In this document: piece by piece, positions 1 through 8,585 of the stretch | Layout of the letters: each line of letters opens with the position of its first letter | Numbering within the stretch: the stretch's first letter is position 1 | From: Paractinoplanes pyxinae | GTDB taxonomy: Bacteria; Actinomycetota; Actinomycetes; Mycobacteriales; Micromonosporaceae | DNA length: 64,000 nt | Direction: 5' to 3' | Assembly (NCBI RefSeq): GCF_026626335.1 | Contig: NZ_JAPNTZ010000023.1 | Span: forward strand, 62,001 to 126,000 | Notes under the pieces: model-generated | Seen by the model: only the letters and a program-made list of their open reading frames with translations | Told to the model about the DNA's origin: nothing | Database searches by the model: none | Position numbers and translations under genes: made by a program

Positions 1-1
1 C

Positions 2-973
2 GCGCTCGGGTTCATGTTGCTGGTCGGGCTGATCAACTTCCGCGGGGTGGGCGAGAGCGTCAAGCTCAACGTGCTGCTGACCTGCGTCGAGCTGACCGGC
101 CTGCTGATCGTCATCTGCATCGGCGCGTGGGCGCTGGGCGGCGGCAACGGCGACCTCTCCCGGCTGACCGACTTCACGGCGGCCGAGGGCGAGTCCGCGT
201 TCTTCTCGGTCACCGCGGCCACGGCGCTGGCCTTCTTCGCCATGGTCGGCTTCGAGGACTCGGTCAACATGGCCGAGGAGACCAAGGATCCCGTACGCAT
301 CTTCCCGAAGGTGATGCTGACCGGGCTCTGCATCACCGGGGTCATCTACGTGCTCGTGTCGATCTCGTCGGTCGCCCTGGTCGCGCCCGAAGAGCTCGGG
401 GAGGGCGACGCGCCGCTGCTCAAGGTGGTCGAGGCGGGCGCGGCCGGCTTCCCGCTGTGGATCTTCGCGTTCATCACGATGTTCGCGGTGGCCAACTCGG
501 CGCTCATCAACATGCTGATGGCGAGCCGGCTGCTGTACGGGATGGCCAACGAGCGCGTGCTTCCCAAGGTGCTGGGCAAGGTCCACCCCGGGCGCCGTAC
601 GCCGTGGGTCGGCATTGTTTTCACGACGCTCATCGCGTTCGGGCTCATCTGGTTCGCCGACCTGACCGCACTCGGCGGCACCACCTCGCTGCTGCTGCTC
701 TGCGTGTTCACCGTCGTCAACATCGCCGTCCTCGTGCTGCGCCGCGACCGCGTCGACCACAACCACTTCAAGGCCCCCACCGTGATCCCCGTGATCGGCG
801 CCGTGGCCTGCGCGTACCTGGCCAGCCCGCTCTCCGGCCGGTCGGCCGACGACTACCGCATCGCCGGCATCCTGCTCGTCATCGGCGTCGTCCTGTGGCT
901 GGTCACCTGGCTCTACAACCGCAACGTCCGCCACGAGGAGACGACCCTCGACCCCACCAACCTGCGCGACTGA
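2..973 (+). CDS. APC-family amino acid permease, 5'-truncated by window edge
   Basis: C-terminal part of a secondary transporter of the amino acid-polyamine-organocation superfamily, which moves amino acids or polyamines across the cytoplasmic membrane. The frame is already open at base 2, so the true start lies upstream. About eight hydrophobic segments are visible, and the MVGFEDSVNMAEETKDP stretch matches the conserved loop of APC permeases. The last about 20 residues are a charged cytoplasmic tail. Substrate cannot be read from the sequence. The methyltransferase start follows after 59 nt, so co-transcription is possible but unproven. Confidence 0.88.
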   Translation, partial: ALGFMLLVGLINFRGVGESVKLNVLLTCVELTGLLIVICIGAWALGGGNGDLSRLTDFTAAEGESAFFSVTAATALAFFAMVGFEDSVNMAEETKDPVRIFPKVMLTGLCITGVIYVLVSISSVALVAPEELGEGDAPLLKVVEAGAAGFPLWIFAFITMFAVANSALINMLMASRLLYGMANERVLPKVLGKVHPGRRTPWVGIVFTTLIAFGLIWFADLTALGGTTSLLLLCVFTVVNIAVLVLRRDRVDHNHFKAPTVIPVIGAVACAYLASPLSGRSADDYRIAGILLVIGVVLWLVTWLYNRNVRHEETTLDPTNLRD

Positions 974-1032
974 GCCGGGCCACGGTCGGGACCAGGCCAC
1001 CGTCGCCCGGTTCCAGCCGGTAGGGTCGGCTC

Positions 1033-1848
1033 GTGGCTGATGACGGCAAATCCACTGTCGACACTTCGTCTCCGCATCCGGCTCGCCGGTACAACTACTG
1101 GCTCGGCGGGAAGGACAACTTCGCCGCGGATCGGGAGTCGGCTGATGCTATCGAGGCGGTGTTCCCGCACATTCGTACGGCTGCGGTGGAGAACCGCCGG
1201 TTTCTGCAGCGGGCCGTCCGTGTGCTGACCCGGGAGCACGGGATTCGGCAGTTCCTCGACGTCGGGACCGGGTTGCCGACGGCCGACAACACGCACGAAG
1301 TGGCCCAGCGGATCGAGCCGGCCAGCCGCGTCGTCTACGTGGACAACGACCCGCTCGTGCTCACCCACGCCCGGGCCCTGCTGACCAGCGACCCCCGCGG
1401 CCGTACGGCCTACATCCCGGCCGACCTGCAGGAGCCGGAAAGCATCCTGGCCCACCCGGACGTCGCTGCCACCCTCGACTTGAGCCAGCCGGTCGCCGTC
1501 ATGCTGATCGCGGTGCTGCACTTCGTGCACGACGACGAGCAGGCCGGCAAAGCGATCGCCACGCTGATGGGCGGGCTGCCGCCGGGCAGCTTCCTGGCCC
1601 TGACCCACGCCACGGCCGACTTCCTGCCGCCCGAGGTCGCGGCCGCGCTCACCAGCGGCAAGGTCCAGGGCACGGGCAGCTTCGAGGGCCGCTCGGGCGC
1701 CCAGATCAGCCGGCTGCTCGACGACAACGGCCTCGAGCCGATCGACCCCGGCCTGACCGTGGTCAGCCAGTGGCGCCCCGAGCCGGGCGTCACCCCGCCA
1801 CCGGCCGAGCACGTCTCGGTGTACGGCGTCGTGGCCCGCAAGTCTTGA
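1033..1848 (+). CDS. SAM-dependent methyltransferase, DUF574 family
   Basis: A 271-residue protein of the actinobacterial S-adenosyl methyltransferase family (DUF574, PF04672). The family hallmark PARRYNYWLGGKDNFAADR lies near residue 16. The Rossmann glycine motif FLDVGTGLPT is at about residues 75-84, followed by the acidic SAM-ribose residue in VVYVDNDPLV. GTG at 1033 is used because the conserved N-terminus begins directly after it. Substrates of this very common actinobacterial family are unknown. Its stop overlaps the probable TTG start of the next gene, suggesting translational coupling. Confidence 0.9.
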   Translation: MADDGKSTVDTSSPHPARRYNYWLGGKDNFAADRESADAIEAVFPHIRTAAVENRRFLQRAVRVLTREHGIRQFLDVGTGLPTADNTHEVAQRIEPASRVVYVDNDPLVLTHARALLTSDPRGRTAYIPADLQEPESILAHPDVAATLDLSQPVAVMLIAVLHFVHDDEQAGKAIATLMGGLPPGSFLALTHATADFLPPEVAAALTSGKVQGTGSFEGRSGAQISRLLDDNGLEPIDPGLTVVSQWRPEPGVTPPPAEHVSVYGVVARKS

Positions 1849-3239
1849 GCGTCCTGCCGCGCTCGGCGCCCGCCGCCGCGGGGGTGTCGTCCCGGGCGAT
1901 CGGCGCGCTGCTCGACCGGCTCGAGGCGCGCTCGGTCGAATGCCACTCCCTCATGGTCGTACGCCGGGGTTCGGTCGTGGCCGAGGGCTGGTGGACGCCG
2001 TACTCGGCCGGGCGGCCGCACCTGCTCTACTCGCTGACCAAATCGTTCACCTCGGTCGCGGTGGGGCTGGCGATCGCCGACGGGCTGCTCTCGCTGGACG
2101 ACCGGGTGGTGGACGTGCTGCCTGACCGCGTCCCGGCCGGCGTCTCGGAGCGGGGAAGTCGTGTCACCGTCCACCACCTGCTGTCGATGACGAGCGGACA
2201 CGCGACGGACAGCCTGACCGAGGCCTGGCAGCAGGAGCCGGGCGACCTGCTGAAGGGTTTCCTGCGCGTGCCGTTCGCGGACGAGCCGGGGGAGCGGCAC
2301 ACCTACGACAACGCGACCACCTACATCCTGGCTCGGATGGTGGAGCGGGTGACCGGGCGCGATCTGCGGGATCTGCTCGAGGAGCGCCTGTTCCGGCCGA
2401 TGGGAATCGGGCCCGCGGAATGGGACCGGTTGGCCAGCGGCGCCTCCTTCGGGTTCCACGGCCTGCATCTGACGACCGAGGCCGTTGCCGCCTTCGGCGA
2501 GTTGCTGCGGCGTGAGGGCGGCGAGCTCGTGCCCCGCGACTGGGTGCGGCTCGCCACCAGGAAGCACATCGCCTGCCTGCCCGAGGCGGACGGCGACTTC
2601 TTCCTGGGGTACGGGTATCAGTTCTGGACGGCGCGGCACGGCTATTTCGGCAACGGCACCTACGGCCAGCAGTGCCTGGTCGTCCCCGAGCACGACCTCG
2701 TGGTCGCGGTGACCGCCGCTACGACCGACGAGCGGCAGACGTTGGACGCGATCGGGGAGTGCCTGCTGCCCGGCCTGGACCGCGCGGACAGCCCCCGGGA
2801 CGACGAACTCCTGGCCGCTCGCCTGCGACGGCTCACCTTGCCGATGGTGGCGGGCACGGCCGATCCGGGCCGCTCGGCCGAGGCGAAACTCGAGGCCCGC
2901 GCCGCGGATTCGCCACTGCCCGACGGCATCACAGTTTCCGTCATTTCCCGGTACGACGGGTGGCTCCTCAGCCTCGGGCCGGAGCTCACCGTCGAGGCCG
3001 CGCACGGCTTCTGGCGCGAAAGCGCACCGCTAGGTCGTCCCGTCGTGGCCTCCGCCGCCTGGCAGGGCGACACATTCGTGGCCGACATCTACGTGATCAC
3101 CACCCCGCACCGGGTCCGCCTCGTGCTCGACGCCGCCGCCGGAACAGCCGTGGCGACGTGGAACACCGTGCCCCTGACCACCCCCGACCTGATCCGGCAC
3201 CTGCGCGCACCGCTGATGACCCGCCCCGACGTGGCGTAG
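1845..3239 (+). CDS. Serine hydrolase, beta-lactamase/class C-like family
   Basis: A 464-residue penicillin-binding-protein-like serine hydrolase. The SxxK motif is SLTK, with nucleophile Ser63 and Lys66, and a YDN motif follows in the HTYDNATTYILARM segment. TTG at 1845 overlaps the preceding stop (TTGA) and fits the domain start better than the in-frame ATG at 1770, which would lie inside the methyltransferase gene. No signal peptide is visible, so a cytoplasmic esterase or amidase role is more likely than peptidoglycan work. About 150 C-terminal residues after the catalytic domain form an extra region. Substrate is unknown. Confidence 0.85.
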   Translation: MSVLPRSAPAAAGVSSRAIGALLDRLEARSVECHSLMVVRRGSVVAEGWWTPYSAGRPHLLYSLTKSFTSVAVGLAIADGLLSLDDRVVDVLPDRVPAGVSERGSRVTVHHLLSMTSGHATDSLTEAWQQEPGDLLKGFLRVPFADEPGERHTYDNATTYILARMVERVTGRDLRDLLEERLFRPMGIGPAEWDRLASGASFGFHGLHLTTEAVAAFGELLRREGGELVPRDWVRLATRKHIACLPEADGDFFLGYGYQFWTARHGYFGNGTYGQQCLVVPEHDLVVAVTAATTDERQTLDAIGECLLPGLDRADSPRDDELLAARLRRLTLPMVAGTADPGRSAEAKLEARAADSPLPDGITVSVISRYDGWLLSLGPELTVEAAHGFWRESAPLGRPVVASAAWQGDTFVADIYVITTPHRVRLVLDAAAGTAVATWNTVPLTTPDLIRHLRAPLMTRPDVA

Positions 3240-3273
3240 ACGCGAACACGACAGCACTTCTGTCGGGAGCGCC

Positions 3274-5364
3274 ATGGCCGTGCGGCGGCTGCAGTGGTGA
3301 CGCTGGTGGTGGCGACTGTGCTCGGGACGCCGGCCCCGGCTGGGGCGGCCGGGGAGCCGGGCAAGTTCTTCGACGGGGCGATCGGTGCTCAACTGCCCGT
3401 CGGTGATCATGGGAAACCCCGTACCAGGAACGCGGAGCCGGCGTCTATGTGGGCTTCTTCGCCGACCCGGACGAGACGCCGCCCGTGCCGTCGGTCAACC
3501 AGACCGTCTACATCCACGTCGTCGCGTACGGGCTAGGCAATTCCTGTTCGGGGCAGCGCTTCTTCCCGGGGCTTCCAGCTGCCGGCCGGCGTCGAGTTCG
3601 ATTCCGCCTTCCCGATCCTGTGCTTCGCCAACGGCAACCAGACCACCGTGCCGGCCGACTGCCCGCAGTGGGGCAACGTCGTCGACTTCGCGTACGTCGC
3701 GGGGGCGAAGGGCTACCAGTCGACCGACAGCGCCAATGCGAACACCTGGCCGCTGCCGCAGGGCGCGAACTGGGAGTTCCGCTTCCCGGTGCGCTCGTCC
3801 ACCGTGCAGAGCGCGGCCAACCTGCAGGGCTACGTGAAGATGTTCGATGGCAACAGCAGCCCGCTTCTGGCTCCGCGGGCGGGTATGTACGTGTTCGGCG
3901 GCGCTGCCGCGGCCGTGCTCTACGACTCGCCGTCGACGACCGCCAGCCCCACCATCCCGACCGGCGGCAACACACGATATGGGCTGTTCTCCGAGGGCCA
4001 GGTCGCCACCAGAGGTGCGGCGGGCTGGGCCGTGCTGCAACGGGGGTACGGCTTCCGGCGCGTACGAGTCGACAACCGCGGATGTCGAGCTGCCGACCAC
4101 CTCGACGGCGTGGCGGGTCTTCACCGACTGGAACGAGCCCGCGATGACCGCCCTGAAGCCCCGCACCCGCTACTTCTGGCGGCTCGGCTTCGACCCGGGC
4201 CCGCGCGGACCCGCCGGCGGTTCGGTGTCCTACGGCGCCGAGCAGAGCTTCCTCGTGCCCGAGTCGCTGGTGTGCGCGGGCGCCCGGGCCACCGTCAGCC
4301 TCGACCTGGGCCAGCTGCCGACCGAGGGCCGGGACGTCGTGGTCGGCACGGCCGGGGCCGACAGCATCAGCGCCGGCGGCGGCAACGACGTCATTTGCGG
4401 CGGAGGCGGGAACGACACGCTGAACGGCGGAGCCGGCAACGACACCCTCAACGGCGGAGCCGGAACCGACATTGTCACGTACGCGGGGACGGCCGCCGCG
4501 GTGAAGGTGACGCTGGGTTCGACCGCTGCGCAGCCGACCGGCGGCGCGGGCACCGACACGGTGGCGGCGGTGGAAAACCTGACCGGTGGCGCCGGGGCCG
4601 ACACGTTGACCGGCAACGCGGCGGCCAACGTGCTGATCGGCGGCGCGGGCAACGACCGGCTGGCCGGGGCGGCCGGCAACGACACATTGAACGGTGGCGC
4701 GGGCAACGACAATCTCAACGGCGGGGCCGGAACCGACACGGTCACCTATGCGGGGACGGCCGGCGCGGTGAAGGTGACGCTGGGCTCGACCGCCGCGCAG
4801 CCGACCGGCGGTGCGGGCACCGACACGGTCGCGGCGGTCGAGAACCTGACCGGTGGCGCCGGGGCCGACACGTTGACCGGCAACGCGGCCGCGAACTCGC
4901 TGTCCGGCGCCGGTGGGAATGACCGGCTGGCCGGGGCGGCCGGCAACGACGCGATGAACGGCGGCGCGGGCAACGACAACCTCAACGGTGGCGCCGGGGC
5001 CGACACGCTGAACGGCAGCGCGGGCAACGACGTGCTGAACGGCGCCGCCGGCTCGGACACCGTGACGTACGCGGGAACGGCCGGCGCGGTGAAGGTGACG
5101 CTGGGCTCGACCGCCGCGCAGCCGACCGGCGGCGCCGGGGTCGACACGGTCACCGCCGTCGAGAACCTGGGCGGAGGCAACGCCGGCGACACCCTGACCG
5201 GCAACGGGTCCGCCAACAAGCTCAGCGGCGCGGCCGGCAACGACACGCTGAACGGCGCGGCCGGCAACGACGCCCTCAACGGAGGCGCCGGCGCCGACCG
5301 CTGCAACGGCGGCGCCGGCACGGACACGAGCGCGGCCTGCGAGACGCGGACCAGCATCCCGTAG
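3274..5364 (+). pseudogene. Secreted RTX (hemolysin-type calcium-binding) repeat protein, frameshifted
   Basis: Coding signal runs from a plausible ATG at 3274 (GGGAG just upstream) to the stop at 5362-5364 but moves between frames. A signal-peptide-like stretch (VVTLVVATVLGTPAPAGAAG) is in frame 0, the next about 40 codons are in frame 2 (GVYVGFFADPDETPPVPSVN), residues around VEFDSAFPILCFANGNQTT are in frame 0 again, and from about 4050 the frame is 1. The intact 3' part carries RTX nonapeptides such as GGAGNDTLN, arranged in three large modules beginning near 4470, 4740 and 5060, each with VTYAGTA and a GSTAAQPTGGAG block. RTX repeats bind calcium and fold after secretion. Either this is a decayed gene or the assembly has several indels. 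Confidence 0.7.
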
Positions 5365-5368
5365 GCCG

Positions 5369-5752
5369 TCAGCGGCCCAATTGCGTCTGGATGGCGTGGC
5401 GGTCGATGAGGGAGGTCACCGCCTTGATGCGCTTGTCGGCGAACTCGTAGAAGACATGCTCGGCGAACGTCAGCCGGGTGCCGGCGGCAGCAAAACCGAG
5501 GAACTCGCCCCGCGGCGTCGTCTCGAACAGAATGCGGCAGGCGACCTGAGTCTCGGTGGCGACGACGATCCGGGCGTTGTAGAACAGGTCGGGCGCGGCG
5601 TCCAGGTCGCGGGCGATCAGATCGGCGTACTCGCCGCGGGTCAACTGCTCGCCGTTGTAGGACAGCGTGTCGTGCACGAACTCGGCCAGGTCACCGAGGC
5701 GGCGCTCGTTCAAGGCTTGCAGGTACGCGCGATAGGTCTCTTCCAGGGCCAT
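5369..5752 (-). CDS. SnoaL/NTF2-like small protein
   Basis: A 127-residue protein with the cone-shaped NTF2/SnoaL-like pattern: an N-terminal helix (MALEETYRAYLQALNERR), then alternating strands ending in ADKRIKAVTSLIDRHAIQTQ. Such proteins act as small-molecule cyclases, isomerases or binding proteins in the cytoplasm; this one cannot be assigned a substrate. ATG at 5752 is preferred over an in-frame start at 5830 because the extra N-terminal residues are Arg/Ser-rich and overlap the divergent gene. It is transcribed away from the 111-residue membrane protein that starts at 5803. Confidence 0.7.
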   Translation of the reverse strand: MALEETYRAYLQALNERRLGDLAEFVHDTLSYNGEQLTRGEYADLIARDLDAAPDLFYNARIVVATETQVACRILFETTPRGEFLGFAAAGTRLTFAEHVFYEFADKRIKAVTSLIDRHAIQTQLGR

Positions 5753-5802
5753 GCAGCGATCATGCCCGCCCCACAGACTCTTGCCAGCTCCGCTGTGAGT
5801 CA

Positions 5803-6138
5803 ATGACCGCCATGAGTGTGGAGAACGCACGCCCCACCCGAGCCCCGGCCGCCTTCTGGTTCGGCGCGGCGGCCCTCTACGCCCTCGCCGTCAGCATCGT
5901 GCTGCTGGCGCCGCCGGCCGGCCTCCTCACCCAGGAAGGCGCCTGGGTGGTGGCCCTGCTCGCCATCCCGGTCCTGCTCACGGCGGTGCCGCTCTTCGTG
6001 CGCACCCAGCGCATCCTCGTCTGGGGCTGCATCGCCCTGCTGGCCGCCTTCACCCTCTACACCATCGCCTCAGTAGGCCTCGTCTACCTACCGGCGTTGG
6101 TCATGCTCGCCGTAGCCACCTTCCGCCAGGCCCGCTGA
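5803..6138 (+). CDS. Small integral membrane protein
   Basis: A 111-residue protein with a polar N-terminus and four likely membrane segments (starting near AAFWFGAAALYALAVSIVLL, WVVALLAIPVLLTAVPLF, ILVWGCIALLAAFTLYTIA and LVYLPALVMLAVATF). No family is recognised and no function is proposed. ATG at 5803 or the in-frame ATG at 5812 could be used; neither has a strong ribosome-binding site. It is divergent from the SnoaL-like gene with a 50-nt gap. Confidence 0.6.
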   Translation: MTAMSVENARPTRAPAAFWFGAAALYALAVSIVLLAPPAGLLTQEGAWVVALLAIPVLLTAVPLFVRTQRILVWGCIALLAAFTLYTIASVGLVYLPALVMLAVATFRQAR

Positions 6139-6218
6139 CCTCACCGGCACCGCCACTTTGCTGGCGTGCCGCGGCCTGCGAGGCGCGTGCCCGAAACGGA
6201 ATGTCAGATACCTTGCCC

Positions 6219-6450
6219 GGAGCCGGCCGTGAGAGATGCGCGCCTGTAGGCGTGCCGCCCCTTCCTGCCGGAGCATGGCGTGAATGGGTGCCCGCCTAGA
6301 AGCGGATTGCCGGGGTGCTGCCACCTTCTTGCCTGAGCGGGGCGTGGATGGTGCGCGCCTTCAGGCCTAGTGCCGGGGGTGTCACCCTTGGAGCCTTGAG
6401 ACGGCGGGTGCTGGCTGACGGCCTCGGGTGCCGGGGTCGGCGGGGTTCGG
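6219..6450. repeat. Degenerate tandem repeat, about 60 bp period, in a 460-bp gene-free gap
   Basis: The interval 6139-6599 has no convincing gene. Within it, three to four diverged copies of an about 60-bp unit can be aligned, starting near 6219, 6269, 6333 and 6395. Shared pieces are CGGAGC/CTGAGC at the start, GGCGTGnATGG, GTGCnCGCCT and TGCCGGGG. Copies differ at many positions and have unequal length, so this looks like an old duplication or a vestigial intergenic sequence. Confidence 0.45.
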
Positions 6451-6550
6451 CTTCGGCGGTGCGCCGCGCAGCGGATCGGGTGTGCTCCGGGCGAGGCTGT
6501 GCGCTATGGCTCGTACGAGATGAGGGTTGACGAAGTCGGCGGCGAAAGGC

Positions 6551-6582
6551 GAGGGCCGCGTCCGGACGTGGACGCGGCCCTC
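6551..6582 (-). terminator. Hairpin terminator of the sugar ABC operon
   Basis: A perfect 13-bp stem (6551-6563 with 6570-6582, GAGGGCCGCGTCC) with a 6-nt loop sits 17 nt beyond the stop codon of the last permease gene, in the direction of its transcription. No long T-run follows, as is usual for high-GC actinobacteria. Confidence 0.65.
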
Positions 6583-6599
6583 TTCCTGGAAGCGGGAAG

Positions 6600-7514
6600 T
6601 TACCCCTTGACGCTGCCGGCCAGGAGGCCTCGGACGAAGTACCTCTGCAGCAGCAGGAACACCGTCACGGGGACGATGATGGAGACGAAAGCGCCCGCCG
6701 AGAGCAGTTGCCAGGCCGTTCCGCGGGTGCCGGAAAGGTTGGCCAGCTGCAGGGTGATGGGGGCGACCTCGTCGCCGCCGCCGGCGAAGACCAGGGCCAC
6801 CAGCAGGTCGTTCCAGACCCAGAGGAACTGGAAGATGCCGAAGGCGGCCAGGGCGGGGGTGAGCAGCGGCAGCATGACCTTGAAGAAGATCGAGACGTGG
6901 CCGGCGCCGTCGATGCGGGCGGCCTCGATCAGGCCGGCCGGGATCTCGCGCATGAAGTTGTGCAGCAGGTAGATGGCCAGCGGCAGCGCGAACGCGGAGT
7001 GCGACAGCCACAGCGTCCAGAACGTGCCGGTCAGCTTCACGTTCACGAAGATCTCGAGCAGCGGGATCAGGGTGACCTGCAGGGGCACGATCTGCAGCGC
7101 GAACACCGCCAGGAACAGGATGTTCTTGCCGGGGAACTCGATCCAGGCGAACGCGTACGCGGCCAGGGCGGCCAGCGCGAGCGGGATCAGCACCGACGGG
7201 ATGCAGATGATCAGCGAGTTGACGAAGAAGGCGGCCAGATTGACGCCGCCATCCTCACCGAAGACGCTGCGGTAGTTGTCCAGCGTGACGGTCGGGTTGG
7301 TGAAGAACGTCCACCAGCCGGTCGTCTTGATCGCGCGCTCCGGACGGAACGAGGAGACCAGCAGGCCGAAGGTGGGAATCGTCCACAGGACGCCCAGCAC
7401 GATCGCGGCCAGCGACGCCCACGGCGAGCTGAGGCGCTTCTTGGCGGTCTTCGCGGCCGACGGCTTGTCGGCGACCAGTGGGGGAGTGCTGGTCACCGGA
7501 GTGACGGTGCTCAT
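6600..7514 (-). CDS. Sugar ABC transporter permease (MalG/AglG-like)
   Basis: A 304-residue inner-membrane permease of the carbohydrate-uptake (CUT1) class. About six transmembrane segments are visible, plus the cytoplasmic EAA loop (EAARIDGAGHVSIFFKVMLP) that contacts the ATPase. The N-terminus has a basic 35-residue lead before the first membrane helix. Its ATG overlaps the stop of the upstream permease gene by 4 nt (ATGA), so the two are coupled. No ATPase gene is in the operon, as is usual when a shared MsiK/MalK-type ATPase powers several importers (known for Streptomyces; inferred here). Overall resemblance is to alpha-glucoside permeases. Confidence 0.92.
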   Translation of the reverse strand: MSTVTPVTSTPPLVADKPSAAKTAKKRLSSPWASLAAIVLGVLWTIPTFGLLVSSFRPERAIKTTGWWTFFTNPTVTLDNYRSVFGEDGGVNLAAFFVNSLIICIPSVLIPLALAALAAYAFAWIEFPGKNILFLAVFALQIVPLQVTLIPLLEIFVNVKLTGTFWTLWLSHSAFALPLAIYLLHNFMREIPAGLIEAARIDGAGHVSIFFKVMLPLLTPALAAFGIFQFLWVWNDLLVALVFAGGGDEVAPITLQLANLSGTRGTAWQLLSAGAFVSIIVPVTVFLLLQRYFVRGLLAGSVKG

Positions 7515-8494
7515 CGGGCCTCCGATCGACGCAGCTGACGAACGTTGTACCAGACGATCGGGATGACCAGGAGGAACAGCAGCGTCGCGAGGGCGGCGCC
7601 GAGGCCCTGGTTGTCCGCGTTGAACGTCTGGCGGTAGAACTCGTTGGCCACGACGCTGGTCTTGAAGTTGCCGCCGGTCATGGTGCGGACGATGTCGAAG
7701 ACCTTAAGGGTGGCGATGCCGACGGTGGTCAGCACGACCACGACCGTGGGCTGCACGCTCGGCAGCGTGATGCTGCGGAACATCTGCCACGCGTTCACAC
7801 CGTCGAGGCGGGCGGCCTCGATGATGTCGTCCGGGATGGCCTTGATCGAGGCGGACAGGATCGTCATGGCGAAGCCGGCCTGGATCCAGATCAGCACCAC
7901 GATCAGCAGCAGCGTGTTGAGCGGCGAGTCGATCAGCAGCTGGATCGGCTTGCCGCCGAGCCAGACGATGACCTGGTTGACCAGGCCGATCTGCTTCACG
8001 GTGCCCTGGTCGGGGCGGTACTCGTACATGAACTTCCAGATGACGCCCGCGGCCACCATCGAGATCGCCATGGGCAGGAAGACCAGCGTCTTGGCGAACG
8101 ACTCGAACCGCGACTTGTCGACCAGGATCGCGTAGACCAGGCCGATCGCGGTGGCCAGGAACGGCACGAGCACGACCCAGATCACGGTGTTCCGCAGCAC
8201 GGTGAGCTGGTCGGGATCGCTGAAGATGGTGCCGTAGTTGTCGAATCCGATGAACGCGTCGCCCGCGGCATCGAAGAACGACTGGTAGATCGTGCGAAGG
8301 CCCGGATACACGAGGCCGACCGCGAGCAGAAGCACGACGGGAAGCAGGTAGAGATAGGCGACTACGCGGTCGCCCTTCCTACCGCCGAACCGGCCGGCGA
8401 TGAACAGGATGACGCCCATGACGGCCGCGAACAGCAGCAGCGCCGAAAGCATCTGCAGGATTTTCTCGGGGGTGGTGGAGGCGGTGTTGAACAC
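7511..8494 (-). CDS. Sugar ABC transporter permease (MalF/AglF-like)
   Basis: A 327-residue CUT1 permease, the partner of the adjacent MalG-like protein. An N-terminal pair of hydrophobic segments precedes the core. The EAA loop reads EAARLDGVNAWQMFRSITLP. Layout and extra N-terminal helices resemble AglF-type alpha-glucoside permeases, an inference without alignment. ATG at 8494 follows GGAGGTCC, a good ribosome-binding site. It lies 91 nt after the binding-protein gene, with a strong hairpin in between, and its stop overlaps the next start. Confidence 0.92.
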   Translation of the reverse strand: MFNTASTTPEKILQMLSALLLFAAVMGVILFIAGRFGGRKGDRVVAYLYLLPVVLLLAVGLVYPGLRTIYQSFFDAAGDAFIGFDNYGTIFSDPDQLTVLRNTVIWVVLVPFLATAIGLVYAILVDKSRFESFAKTLVFLPMAISMVAAGVIWKFMYEYRPDQGTVKQIGLVNQVIVWLGGKPIQLLIDSPLNTLLLIVVLIWIQAGFAMTILSASIKAIPDDIIEAARLDGVNAWQMFRSITLPSVQPTVVVVLTTVGIATLKVFDIVRTMTGGNFKTSVVANEFYRQTFNADNQGLGAALATLLFLLVIPIVWYNVRQLRRSEAR

Positions 8495-8537
8495 GCGACC
8501 CGGACCTCCTCTGTGCGCTGGAAAGGAGAGAGAGGTT

Positions 8538-8571
8538 CGGGGCCGGTCGGAAAATGTTCCGACCGGCCCCG
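8538..8571 (-). promoter_or_regulatory. Intercistronic stem-loop between binding-protein and permease genes
   Basis: A perfect 15-bp stem (8538-8552 with 8557-8571) with a 4-nt loop lies between the binding-protein stop and the permease start. In ABC sugar operons such hairpins commonly act as partial terminators or 3'-end stabilisers, giving excess binding protein over permease. On the plus strand it is followed by GTTTTA, but no plus-strand gene ends here. Confidence 0.6.
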
Positions 8572-8585
8572 GTTTTACTGCCGAA

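Noticed and set aside
3265..3278. A further CebR-type operator before the RTX gene
   Set aside because: Only the left half (GGGAGCGC) matches; the right half lacks the palindrome, so it is just the ribosome-binding region.
3274..4060. Programmed ribosomal frameshifting in the RTX gene
   Set aside because: At least three shifts in differing directions without a slippery sequence; decay or sequence error is simpler.
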